From Curvibacter lanceolatus ATCC 14669 (GTDB lineage: Bacteria; Pseudomonadota; Gammaproteobacteria; Burkholderiales; Burkholderiaceae_C): a DNA stretch of 64,000 nucleotides. Below, one piece after another: positions 1-7,033 of the stretch; the stretch's first letter is position 1; each line of letters starts with the position of its first letter. The stretch covers positions 1-64,000 of the forward strand of contig NZ_KB906263.1 in NCBI RefSeq assembly GCF_000381265.1, given 5' to 3'. A program made the position numbers and the translations under genes. The notes beneath the pieces are model-generated. The model worked only from the letters and a program-made list of their open reading frames with translations, was not told the origin of the DNA and ran no database searches.

Positions 1-235
1 CCTCGCGCTCCAGTTCCTTCATCCGCTGGGCCTCGCCGGTCGTGACGCCTTCACGCACGCCAGCATCGACCTCGGCACGCTTGACCCACTCGTTCAAGGT
101 CTGTGGCACACATCCAATCTTCGGCGCGATGGACTCGATAGCCGCCCACAGCGACGGGTACTCCCCACGGTGCTCCTGCACCATCCTCACCGCGCGCTCA
201 CGCACCTCGGGTGAGAACTTGTTCGACTTGCTCAT
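1..235 (-). CDS. IS3-family transposase OrfA, N-terminal part
   Basis: This is the first 78 or so residues of the small upstream IS3 protein, starting at ATG 235 and running off the left edge. It begins [20 protein letters not shown], the usual start of the OrfA helix-turn-helix protein, and goes on through the conserved [20 protein letters not shown] segment to a [11 protein letters not shown] segment. OrfA binds the element ends, and the catalytic DDE part is normally made as an OrfAB frameshift product, which would lie outside the window. The part that is visible is intact. Confidence 0.85.
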   Translation of the reverse strand, partial: MSKSNKFSPEVRERAVRMVQEHRGEYPSLWAAIESIAPKIGCVPQTLNEWVKRAEVDAGVREGVTTGEAQRMKELERE

Positions 236-285
236 GGCTCAATCCTCTCAGAGTGTTGAGCCTCCTCAAAATCCGGGGCGATTCA
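1..285 (-). mobile_element. End of an IS3-family insertion sequence (cut by window edge)
   Basis: The first 285 bases hold the 5' end of an IS3-type element lying on the minus strand. It contains the start of orfA and a terminal sequence outside it. On the minus strand the outer end reads TGAATCGCCCCGGATTTTG from position 285 inward, which starts with the TG typical of IS3-family termini and resembles the ends of IS51-group elements as I remember them. The rest of the element and its other end are outside the window, so completeness and target duplication cannot be judged. Confidence 0.75.
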
Positions 286-406
286 GGCATGGCAGTTCTG
301 GACGATTGAAGAAGAAACGCGGACGCTACGCTGTAGATCGTATCGCCCATCCTGCCTACATTGGAGGCCTCACCTGCTGCAGGTTCACACCCTGAACTGC
401 CTTCTC

Positions 407-931
407 ATGTCCTTCTTTAAGTCCATCTGGACGCTTGCGCCTTTCGGGGCCTTGGCCTTTGTCCTGCTCGGCGGCTTGTCCGCCTGTTCCGGCCTGGCCT
501 TGTCCAAACCCTTCGCGTGGCCGGGGTTGGCCACAGCACAGGCTCGGCTAACCGGGGCAGGCCGTGACACGGTCGTTCTGGCGATCACGCATGCTCAGCT
601 CATCGGCGCGGAGCGAGCGGCCTTTGATCGCGGCGCCGATCAGGTCGTCGAGATGCTGCCTGCGCAACCCGGCATCGTGGGGTATTCGGTCCGCTCCCGC
701 GTGCTGGGCCACGAAGTCTGGACTGCGACCGTTTGGCGTGACGACGCGTCGATCGACGCCTTCGTCCGATCGCCCGAGCACCTCACTGCCGTTCGCCAAG
801 GATCATCAGCGATCGCAAAGGTCGAATACCACCGCGTGCAGGTCCGCGTCTCGGATCTACCGCTGGACTGGAGCCGGGTGCTGGCCGAGCTCGAACGAGC
901 CGCCGCCCGCGCAGCCGCCACTCCCCGCTGA
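407..931 (+). CDS. Putative lipoprotein with antibiotic biosynthesis monooxygenase-like domain
   Basis: This protein of 174 residues has a hydrophobic N-terminal segment ending in a lipobox, L-S-A-C, with the cysteine at residue 27, so it is probably a lipoprotein. Residues 55-150 look like an antibiotic biosynthesis monooxygenase or related dimeric alpha-beta barrel: a strand with TVVLAITHAQL, a region about a body of points matching QPGIVGYSVRSRVLGHEVW, then TATVWRDDASIDAFVRSPEH. Members of this fold include quinol monooxygenases and many proteins of unknown role. It lies just upstream of an oxidoreductase gene on the same strand with a 29-base gap, so the two may be cotranscribed. The substrate is unknown. 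Confidence 0.65.
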   Translation: MSFFKSIWTLAPFGALAFVLLGGLSACSGLALSKPFAWPGLATAQARLTGAGRDTVVLAITHAQLIGAERAAFDRGADQVVEMLPAQPGIVGYSVRSRVLGHEVWTATVWRDDASIDAFVRSPEHLTAVRQGSSAIAKVEYHRVQVRVSDLPLDWSRVLAELERAAARAAATPR

Positions 932-960
932 GCTGCGCCATTTCTTCCGGGAACGACACC

Positions 961-2100
961 ATGACCACCTCGAAGCATCGCGCTGCCGTGCTGGACGGTT
1001 TCAATCGCCCCTTGAGGATGACCGAAGTCGCCACACCCGCGCCTGGCCCTTGCGAGGTCCGGGTGCGCGTCCGAGCGATCGCCCTCAACCCCTTCGATCG
1101 GATCGTCCAGACGCTGGGGGGACTGGTCACACCTTGGGTCGCGTTTCCGGCCGTCCTGGGTTCGGATGTGGCGGGAGAGGTCGTTGCTGTCGGCGACCAG
1201 TGCCGGCGAATCCAAGTGGGCGATCGGGTCCTGGGTTTGGCGCTTGGCGCAGACCGTGCAGGAAATCGAGCCGCCGAAGGTGCCTTCCAGGAGCAGGTGA
1301 TTCTTCGGGAGACCTGCTGCTGCCGCCTGCCGGCGGAGGTCACCCTCACGCAGGCGGCGGTATTGCCCCTTGCACTGGCCACCGCAGCCTCCGGTCTGTT
1401 TCTGCGCAACCAGCTCGGGCTCGACCCTAACCCCGCTTCCGCGCATGTCGGCTATCCCACAGCGCCCAAAGGGTCTGTGGTGGTTTGGGGTGGCGCCACC
1501 AGCGTCGGCTCAGTGGCGATCCAGTTGGCTAGGGCTGCTGGCTACCGTGTTCTGAGCACCGCATCGCCGCACAACCATGCACTGCTTGTGGGACTGGGCG
1601 CGGCCGCCGTGGAGGACTACAGGGAACCTCGGGCGGTGGCACGCCTGCTTGAGGCTGCGGCAGGCACAACGATCGCCGGTGTACTGGCCATCGGCGTCGG
1701 TTCGGGACGCGCATGCCTGCAGCTCGCCGCTGGCCGGAACCCACGGCCGAAGGTGGCAATGGCGAGCATGCCCTGCCCCCTGGACAGCGCCCCGATCGGC
1801 CCCCAGATAGGCTGGCGCCTAGCGACATTGCCTCGTCTGGCTGGCGGAATGGCCATCCAAGCGCTGAGGGCAGGCATCCTGCGCGTGCCGACCAGCGCAA
1901 TCTGGGGCACTGCCCTGGTGGACGATCCCTTGGGGGCGGCGACATTCGGCACATTCGCGGAGGCCGCCCTGAGAGATGGACGGCTTCAGCTGGTGCCGGA
2001 ACCGTTGATCGCAGGATCGAGACTGGAAGACATTCCGGAAGCGATGGAGACTCTCCGGCGCGGCGTCTCCGCTCGCAAGGTCGTTGTGCAACTGGGCTGA
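961..2100 (+). CDS. Zinc-type alcohol dehydrogenase-like (MDR) oxidoreductase
   Basis: A 379-residue medium-chain dehydrogenase/reductase. The N-terminal GroES-like half includes the phrases VRVRVRAIALNPFDRIVQ and VLGSDVAGEVVAVG typical of the quinone oxidoreductase and enoyl reductase branch. A Rossmann half follows, with VVWGGATSVGSVAIQLARAAG as the nucleotide-binding turn. The cysteine and histidine set of zinc-catalytic alcohol dehydrogenases is not evident, so an NADPH-dependent reductase acting on a carbonyl or quinone is more likely. It follows the lipoprotein gene by 29 bases and is convergent with the LysR-type gene downstream. The substrate cannot be told from sequence. Confidence 0.75.
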   Translation: MTTSKHRAAVLDGFNRPLRMTEVATPAPGPCEVRVRVRAIALNPFDRIVQTLGGLVTPWVAFPAVLGSDVAGEVVAVGDQCRRIQVGDRVLGLALGADRAGNRAAEGAFQEQVILRETCCCRLPAEVTLTQAAVLPLALATAASGLFLRNQLGLDPNPASAHVGYPTAPKGSVVVWGGATSVGSVAIQLARAAGYRVLSTASPHNHALLVGLGAAAVEDYREPRAVARLLEAAAGTTIAGVLAIGVGSGRACLQLAAGRNPRPKVAMASMPCPLDSAPIGPQIGWRLATLPRLAGGMAIQALRAGILRVPTSAIWGTALVDDPLGAATFGTFAEAALRDGRLQLVPEPLIAGSRLEDIPEAMETLRRGVSARKVVVQLG

Positions 2101-2193
2101 GCCGTCACTGCGGAAGGGCGCTCCAGTACCGCTCGTAGCAAAGCTGGCACATGGCAACCCGATCGGCCGACCTCGATCGTTCGCTGCGTGGGC

Positions 2194-3105
2194 TCAAAGC
2201 CGCAACGCCGTTGATGCGATCAGATTCCTCAGCCACACCTGCGATTGGCTGGCGTCATTGCGCCGATGCCAGGTCAGATGGAACGTGATCGCTGGCAGGG
2301 TGAGCGGAGGCGGAAAGAGCAGCAGGTGGGATGCAGCCTCGGATGACAGCGCGAAGCGCTTCATCACCGTGGCGGCCATGTTTGTGCGGGCCACGACGCC
2401 AGGCACGGCGAACATCTGAGGCAAAGTGAGTCCGAGTTTGCGCACCTTGCCGTCGCGCGCGAGGGCTTGATCCACGATGCCATGGCGGTCGCCTTCGGGC
2501 GAGACCAGCACATGCGACAAGGACAGGAAGTTCTTCATGGACATCCCGCGTCGCGCCGCCGGATTGTCGCGGGCAAGGATCGTGACGAACTCGTCCTCCA
2601 GCAAGGGACGCGTGAGGATGCGCCCATCCGTCTGCGTCGGCACCACGCCGACGGCCGCGTCGATAGCACCTGCGTCAAGCAGGTCCACCGCATGATTGCG
2701 GTCATTGAAGGCACGCACATTCAAGGCGATACCGGGCGCCTGCTCGGCCAGTGCCTCCAGCAGCGGCGGCAACAGCACGTAGGTCGGATAGTCCTGCAGC
2801 CCGAGATTGAAGACCAGCGACGCCCGCTCCGGCAGGAACTCAGTGGGGGCGAGCAGTGTGGCCCCGATCTGCGCGAGCGCCTGCGACAGCGGCTCGGCCA
2901 GATCCCGCGCACGTTGGGTCGGCAGAAGGCCGCTGGCGCCCCGCAGGAAGAGTGGATCCCCCAGCAGCTTGCGAAGCCTCGACAGAGCTGCGCTCATGGC
3001 GGGCTGGCTGACGCCCACACGCGTTGCTGCCCGAGTGACATTGCGCTCGCCCATCAGGGCATCGAATGCGACGAGGAGATTGAGATCAATGCCGTGAAAA
3101 TCCAT
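2194..3105 (-). CDS. LysR-family transcriptional regulator
   Basis: A LysR-type regulator of 303 residues. The start is set at ATG 3105 (MDFHGIDLNLLVAFDALM), the usual place for the helix-turn-helix of this family; an upstream in-frame ATG at 3120 would add five residues. The winged helix covers residues 8-67 (NVTRAATRVGVSQPAMSAALS), and the rest is a periplasmic-binding-protein-like effector domain, closest in style to the NodD/NahR/LeuO branch. It is divergent from the SnoaL-like gene at 3199 and is likely to control it and the redox genes behind it, as LysR regulators commonly do for their divergent neighbours. The inducer is unknown. Confidence 0.88.
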   Translation of the reverse strand: MDFHGIDLNLLVAFDALMGERNVTRAATRVGVSQPAMSAALSRLRKLLGDPLFLRGASGLLPTQRARDLAEPLSQALAQIGATLLAPTEFLPERASLVFNLGLQDYPTYVLLPPLLEALAEQAPGIALNVRAFNDRNHAVDLLDAGAIDAAVGVVPTQTDGRILTRPLLEDEFVTILARDNPAARRGMSMKNFLSLSHVLVSPEGDRHGIVDQALARDGKVRKLGLTLPQMFAVPGVVARTNMAATVMKRFALSSEAASHLLLFPPPLTLPAITFHLTWHRRNDASQSQVWLRNLIASTALRL

Positions 3106-3198
3106 GCCACTGATAAACACGTATACAGGTTATTTGTTGGACAGATTGTATGAGGATTCCCAGAATCACCCCATCGACAACAACCACCCGGTTTACAA
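3106..3198. promoter_or_regulatory. Divergent LysR/redox-operon control region
   Basis: These 93 bases separate the starts of the LysR gene and the SnoaL-like gene and must contain both promoters. The stretch is AT-richer than its surroundings. LysR regulators bind T-N11-A boxes within short dyads in such regions; a partial dyad around ACGTATACAGG (3120-3130) is a candidate, but the match is weak. The assignment rests on gene layout rather than on a clear motif. Confidence 0.4.
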
Positions 3199-3645
3199 AT
3201 GCAGACGAACGATCAACAACTCGCCATCCGCCTTCGCACCGAACGCGAAGCCGTCGAGACCTTCTATCGCGCCTTCACGGAGCAGAACGTCGACCTCGTC
3301 GATGCCGTGCTGACCGCAGACTGGGATGACATCCCACTGGCGCCTGGGCAAGCCCCAGGGCCGCAAGGCATCAAGGCCATCATCCGCAGCGTGGCAGAAG
3401 CCTTCCCGGACGTGAAGATCACCATCCATGACATGGTGCAGGAGCCCGGCAAGATCGGTGTCCGCGCTGAGATCAGCGGCACCCATCGCGGCGCGCTATT
3501 CGGCATCGCGCCGACCGGCAAGGCTGTCAGCTTTCGCCTCCATGAGTTCCACACGCTCGCGGACGGCCGAGTGACCACCACCTGGCACATGGAGGATTGG
3601 TTCGGTCTCTTTCTGCAGCTGGGGCAGTTCCCGGCGCAGGCTTGA
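3199..3645 (+). CDS. SnoaL-like ester cyclase family protein
   Basis: A 148-residue protein of the NTF2-like superfamily, SnoaL/ester cyclase type. The pattern EAVETFYRAFTEQNVDLVDAVL, then DWDDIPLAPGQAPGPQGIK, then VAEAFPDVKITIHDMVQE and a C-terminal half reading GTHRGALFGIAPTGKAV with EFHTLADGRVTTTWHMEDW is characteristic of this group. Some relatives cyclise polyketides, but most bacterial copies have no known substrate. It opens a run of four same-strand genes (3199-6268) that diverges from a LysR gene, with a gap of only 16 bases to the next gene, suggesting one transcript. Confidence 0.8.
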   Translation: MQTNDQQLAIRLRTEREAVETFYRAFTEQNVDLVDAVLTADWDDIPLAPGQAPGPQGIKAIIRSVAEAFPDVKITIHDMVQEPGKIGVRAEISGTHRGALFGIAPTGKAVSFRLHEFHTLADGRVTTTWHMEDWFGLFLQLGQFPAQA

Positions 3646-3661
3646 GGTGGAGGCAATCATC

Positions 3662-4582
3662 ATGAAAGCAGCCATCATTCGAGCGTTCGGTGGTCCGGAG
3701 GGCGTCACCCTTGGCGATGCCAGCCTCGGAGCGCTTCTCCCCGATCAAGTCCTTGTCCGCGTCGAGGCCGCGGCGATCAATCCGCTCGACCTCAAGATCA
3801 TCGCGGGCTACATGGAGCAGATCTTCCCCATCACGCTGCCCTACGTCCCGGGCACCGATTTCAGTGGCGTCGTGGTGTCGATCGGCGCCGCAGCGACGCA
3901 CTTGAAGGTGGGCGACCGCGTGGTCGGCCGAACGGCGCCGGGCGCCGGTGGCGCCCTCGCCCGGCACGCGGTAGTGGCGGCCAGCGCGGTCGTGCCCATG
4001 CCCGCTGGCATAAGCTTCGAGCAGGGCGCTGCGCTGCCAACGGCCTTCGGCACGGCCAGCCAGGCCTTGTTCGACGCCGGTGCACTCCAGCATGGCGAGA
4101 CGGTGCTGATCCATGCCGGCGCCGGTGGTGTCGGAAGCATGGCGATTCAGCTGGCACACGAGACCGGTGCCCGAGTGATCACCACGGCGTCAGAGAGAAA
4201 CCACGATTTGGTCCGCAGTCTGGGCGCCGACGAAGTAGTTGACTACCGCACGCAGGATGTCTCACAGCTGCGCGGCATCGACCTCGTGATCGACACCATC
4301 GGCGGTGACACGCTCACCAAGTCGTGGGCCGTGCTGAACACGGGAGGGCGTGTGGCGACCACCGTGGAATTTGGCATCCAAGCTCCCGAGGGGCACACAG
4401 GTGCGTTTGTCTTCTTCAGCGACGCGGCGCGCTATCTCCCAGCGGCATTCCGCATGTTCGAAACGGGAAGGCTGCAAGTCATCACAGACGCCATCTTCCG
4501 GTTCGATGACGTCAGCACAGCACTGGAGCGGCTCGCCACAGGGCACGCCCGAGGCAAGTTGATCGTTCGTGTCGGGCAGTGA
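3662..4582 (+). CDS. NADP-dependent MDR oxidoreductase (zeta-crystallin-like)
   Basis: A quinone oxidoreductase-like protein of 306 residues starting at ATG 3662 (MKAAIIRAFGGPEGVTLGDA). A GroES-like half (VRVEAAAINPLDLKIIAGYM; PYVPGTDFSGVVVSIGAAA) is followed by a Rossmann half with HAGAGGVGSMAIQLA. The usual zinc ligands are absent. Such enzymes reduce quinones or enones with NADPH. An earlier in-frame ATG at 3647 would begin right after the previous stop and has no better ribosome site. It sits between the SnoaL-like gene and two SDR genes, so this run looks like a small redox pathway or detoxification operon. Confidence 0.82.
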   Translation: MKAAIIRAFGGPEGVTLGDASLGALLPDQVLVRVEAAAINPLDLKIIAGYMEQIFPITLPYVPGTDFSGVVVSIGAAATHLKVGDRVVGRTAPGAGGALARHAVVAASAVVPMPAGISFEQGAALPTAFGTASQALFDAGALQHGETVLIHAGAGGVGSMAIQLAHETGARVITTASERNHDLVRSLGADEVVDYRTQDVSQLRGIDLVIDTIGGDTLTKSWAVLNTGGRVATTVEFGIQAPEGHTGAFVFFSDAARYLPAAFRMFETGRLQVITDAIFRFDDVSTALERLATGHARGKLIVRVGQ

Positions 4583-4598
4583 GGGAGTGCGCCGCATC

Positions 4599-5531
4599 AT
4601 GAGCAGTACACCTCAAACGGTGCTGGTGACCGGTGCCGGGTCTGGCATTGGCCGCGCGATCGCGCTGGCATTGGCCCGCGCTGGGCATCGCGTGTTCGCC
4701 AGCATGCGCAATACCCGCGGCAAGAACCGGGAACGTGTCGATGTCCTGGTGCAGTTAGCGCGGGAAGAGAGCCTCATGCTGGAGGTGTTGGAACTGGATG
4801 TGCTCTCCGAAGTGAGCTGCCGGGCTGCCATCGACATGATCCTTGCCCGTCACGGTTCCCTGGACGTCGTGGTCAACAATGCTGGCATGTTGATGCAAGG
4901 TCTCACGGAGGCCTTCTCCGTCGAACAGGTGGCTCACATCATCGACACGAACGCACTCTCGTGGCTGCGCGTGAACCGTGCGGCACTGCCGGTGATGCGA
5001 CGTCAGGGGCACGGCCTGCTGATGTACGTCGGCAGCACCACATCCCGCATCCATGAGCCGTTTCTGGGGCCGTACATCGCGAGCAAGGTGGCGGGCGACG
5101 CACTGGCGGAAATCATGGGCATGGAGGTTCGGCCCGCAGGCATCGAGAGCGTGATCTTGGTACCTGGTGCGTTCACCGCCGGGACCGAGCACTTCGCCCA
5201 TGCCCATGCGCCTGATCACCCAGCGATCGAAATGCAATATGGTGAGCTGGTGTCGCGGATGGACGGGCTGGCCGAGCGGCTCGCTACGATCGACGCAGCG
5301 AACGGCGGCGCACTCGATGTCTCAGCTGTGGGTGAGGCCGCTTGCCGGGTGCTGGAGACGCCTCGCGGTCAACGGCCTTCCCGTGTGGTCATCGACGGCC
5401 AGCGCAAAGGCACCGAGCAGCTTGACGAGGCACACCACGAAAGGCAGACAGCCTTTTTGCGCGCCATGGCACTGGATGATCTGATCCCAGCTGCGCCGTG
5501 GTCCTCCACCCATGAGGAGCGGGCTACATGA
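4599..5531 (+). CDS. Short-chain dehydrogenase/reductase
   Basis: A short-chain dehydrogenase of 310 residues. The start is placed at ATG 4599 (MSSTPQTVLVTGAGSGIG), which follows a GGGAG ribosome site; an ATG at 4569 would overlap the previous gene by 14 bases. The dinucleotide motif TGAGSGIG, the VVNNAG motif and the catalytic Y-x-x-x-K in PYIASK are all present. The length is greater than the usual 250 residues because of a C-terminal extension, which is seen in some relatives of the 3-oxoacyl reductase group. It overlaps the next SDR gene by four bases (ATGA). Confidence 0.83.
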   Translation: MSSTPQTVLVTGAGSGIGRAIALALARAGHRVFASMRNTRGKNRERVDVLVQLAREESLMLEVLELDVLSEVSCRAAIDMILARHGSLDVVVNNAGMLMQGLTEAFSVEQVAHIIDTNALSWLRVNRAALPVMRRQGHGLLMYVGSTTSRIHEPFLGPYIASKVAGDALAEIMGMEVRPAGIESVILVPGAFTAGTEHFAHAHAPDHPAIEMQYGELVSRMDGLAERLATIDAANGGALDVSAVGEAACRVLETPRGQRPSRVVIDGQRKGTEQLDEAHHERQTAFLRAMALDDLIPAAPWSSTHEERAT

Positions 5532-6268
5532 GTGCGTCAGTCAACAAAGTGGCGATCGTGACCGGGGCCTCGCGTGGTATCGGTCAGGCCATCGCATGTC
5601 GATTGGCCGACGACGGCTTTGCCGTCACCATTGGATATGCCACTGACCGTCTGAAAGCCGAGGCGGTGGTCGCAGCGATTGAATGTCGTGGCGGTCAGGC
5701 CATCGCGGTGAAGGCAGACGTCAGCCAAGCGGCTGATGTCGCCAATCTGTTCTGGATGACCGAGCAGGCATTTGGACGGGTGGACGTAGTGGTTAGCAAC
5801 GCGGGCGTCATGGCATTGGCGCCGATCTCTTCGGATGAGATCGACGCGTTCGACCGGACCATGGCCATCAATGTCCGCGGCGCCTTCCTTGTCCTGGCCA
5901 AGGCCTCAGAGGTGCTCGAAGACGGCGGGCGGATTGTGGTGCTGTCGAGCAGCGTCATTGCCAAATCCACGCCTGGGTATGGTGCTTACATCGCTTCAAA
6001 GTGCGCTGTAGAGGGGCTGGTGCGGGTGCTCGCCAACGAGGTGCAAGGCCGGAACATCACGGTCAACGCGGTCGCGCCGGGCCCGACGGTGACGGACCTG
6101 TTCCTGAAAGGGAAGTCCGCACAGCAACTGGAGGTGTTAGCTGGCCTCTCGCCTTTGAACCGATTGGGCGAGCCTGCCGACGTCGCTGACTTGGTGTCGT
6201 TCCTCGTCGGTGCGCAGGGGCGATGGATCAATGCGCAGGTCGTCAGAAGCAATGGGGGCTTTGCATGA
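5528..6268 (+). CDS. SDR-family oxidoreductase (3-oxoacyl-ACP reductase-like)
   Basis: A classical short-chain dehydrogenase of 246 residues. It has the TGASRGIGQ nucleotide-binding turn, SNAG, a serine-containing segment (VVLSSSVIAKSTP) and the catalytic YIASK, and ends with the usual VRSNGGFA tail. The start ATG overlaps the previous stop codon as ATGA, so translation is probably coupled. Together with the other genes of this run it suggests a two-step or three-step reduction/oxidation of a carbonyl compound; the actual substrate is unknown. Confidence 0.85.
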   Translation: MSASVNKVAIVTGASRGIGQAIACRLADDGFAVTIGYATDRLKAEAVVAAIECRGGQAIAVKADVSQAADVANLFWMTEQAFGRVDVVVSNAGVMALAPISSDEIDAFDRTMAINVRGAFLVLAKASEVLEDGGRIVVLSSSVIAKSTPGYGAYIASKCAVEGLVRVLANEVQGRNITVNAVAPGPTVTDLFLKGKSAQQLEVLAGLSPLNRLGEPADVADLVSFLVGAQGRWINAQVVRSNGGFA

Positions 6269-6291
6269 ATCAATAGACGTCGCAACGCCGC

Positions 6292-6651
6292 ATGGTGCAT
6301 GTGCGCCACGAATTGAAGCGTCGTGGGCTTCTGGTCGTTGGCGTCGAGACGCTGAGCCCATTCATTCTCGGGATCACCCTTGATAGCCTTGACCTAAGCG
6401 ACTTCGTCATCGCGTCCTTCAACGACCACGTAAGGCTCTTCATTCCCGACTCCGACGGGCAGTTTGCAATGCGGGACTACACGGTGCGTCACTTCGATGG
6501 CGTTGCCAGGTCGCTGACTATCGAGTTCGCATTGCACGGCAACGGGCCACCTGCTCGTTGGTCGTCGCAGGCGACACCGCTCGTGACGAGATGCCTGCCC
6601 AGATCCTTTAACCTTCAACTAGGAACCCTTCCGAATCGCTGGTACGGCTGA
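6292..6651 (+). pseudogene. Truncated siderophore-interacting protein (ViuB-like) remnant
   Basis: The 119-residue frame opens with RHELKRRGLLVVGVETLSP and goes on with SFNDHVRLFIPDSDGQ, MRDYTVRHFDG and LTIEFALHGNGPPARW. This is the N-terminal FAD-binding barrel of siderophore-interacting ferric reductases, proteins normally about 250-280 residues long. Similarity stops near residue 92 (about position 6568), the expected GDT segment lies in another frame, and the NAD-binding half is absent. It is therefore a broken fragment, not a working gene. The intact family removes iron from siderophores by reduction. Confidence 0.7.
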
Positions 6652-6771
6652 AGGGGGCAGGTCATAAGCACCGTGCTTCAGCGCGAGGCGGACCAAGACC
6701 TCATCTGAGACATTGGGTTTAGACCAGACCAGCCCGCGAGATGGATCGGCCAGGGACGTATGCTTGCCTTG
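6619..6771 (-). pseudogene. Unrecognised gene fragment without a start codon
   Basis: On the minus strand an open stretch of 50 codons without an ATG reads, in its middle, LADPSRGLVWSKPNVSDEV followed by LVRLALKHGAYDL. Its composition is protein-like, unlike the other frames here, and it is entered directly after a stop codon at 6774-6772. The last ten codons run into the end of the ViuB-like remnant, so a junction between two broken pieces probably lies near 6652. I do not recognise the family. Confidence 0.3.
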
Positions 6772-6896
6772 TCAGTCGCACTTCTGGGTTCGCCATGGAC
6801 GGGTGCACTGGTGCCCTTAGTGGTCGCCAAGCAGCAGGGTGACCGAGCGGCAATTGAACCGCAGTGCTCTCCGCGCTGACGGCCGCACCAAAGCGT

Positions 6897-6918
6897 GAGG
6901 GCCCCACTTGGGGCCCTC
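6897..6918. repeat. Perfect hairpin, GAGGGCCCC / GGGGCCCTC
   Basis: The two 9-base arms at 6897-6905 and 6910-6918 pair perfectly around an ACTT loop. No T-run follows on either strand, so a simple intrinsic terminator is not shown, although it could still end transcription entering from the degraded genes on the left. Confidence 0.6.
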
Positions 6919-6962
6919 GGTGTCAAAGCTGAACTTGTAACAGCGGCAGATTCATCGGATTT

Positions 6963-7000
6963 GTCCGACAGACCTTATTACGAGTCCGACAGACTTTATT
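6963..7000 (+). repeat. Two 17-base direct repeats spaced 21 bases apart
   Basis: GTCCGACAGACCTTATT at 6963-6979 recurs as GTCCGACAGACTTTATT at 6984-7000, one mismatch in 17. The repeat period is 21 bases, two helical turns, so both copies face the same side of the DNA. Such pairs are found at transposase-binding ends (IS21-type elements for example) and in regulator-binding sites; which applies here is not known. Confidence 0.6.
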
Positions 7001-7033
7001 CCCATGGATCAGTCGACAAGCCGGCCCGCCCCC

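Larger units (their letters stand above)
6652..7033. other. Gene-free debris between the redox operon and glmS
   Basis: This stretch of about 380 bases has no convincing intact gene. It holds part of the minus-strand fragment described above, a perfect 9-bp hairpin at 6897-6918 and a pair of 17-base direct repeats at 6963-7000. The mix of remnants and repeats suggests a site of past insertion or deletion. Confidence 0.5.

Noticed and set aside
6292-6651. Possible intact siderophore-interacting protein
   Set aside because: Only the N-terminal barrel is recognisable and the family's NAD-binding half is missing, so it is listed as a pseudogene.
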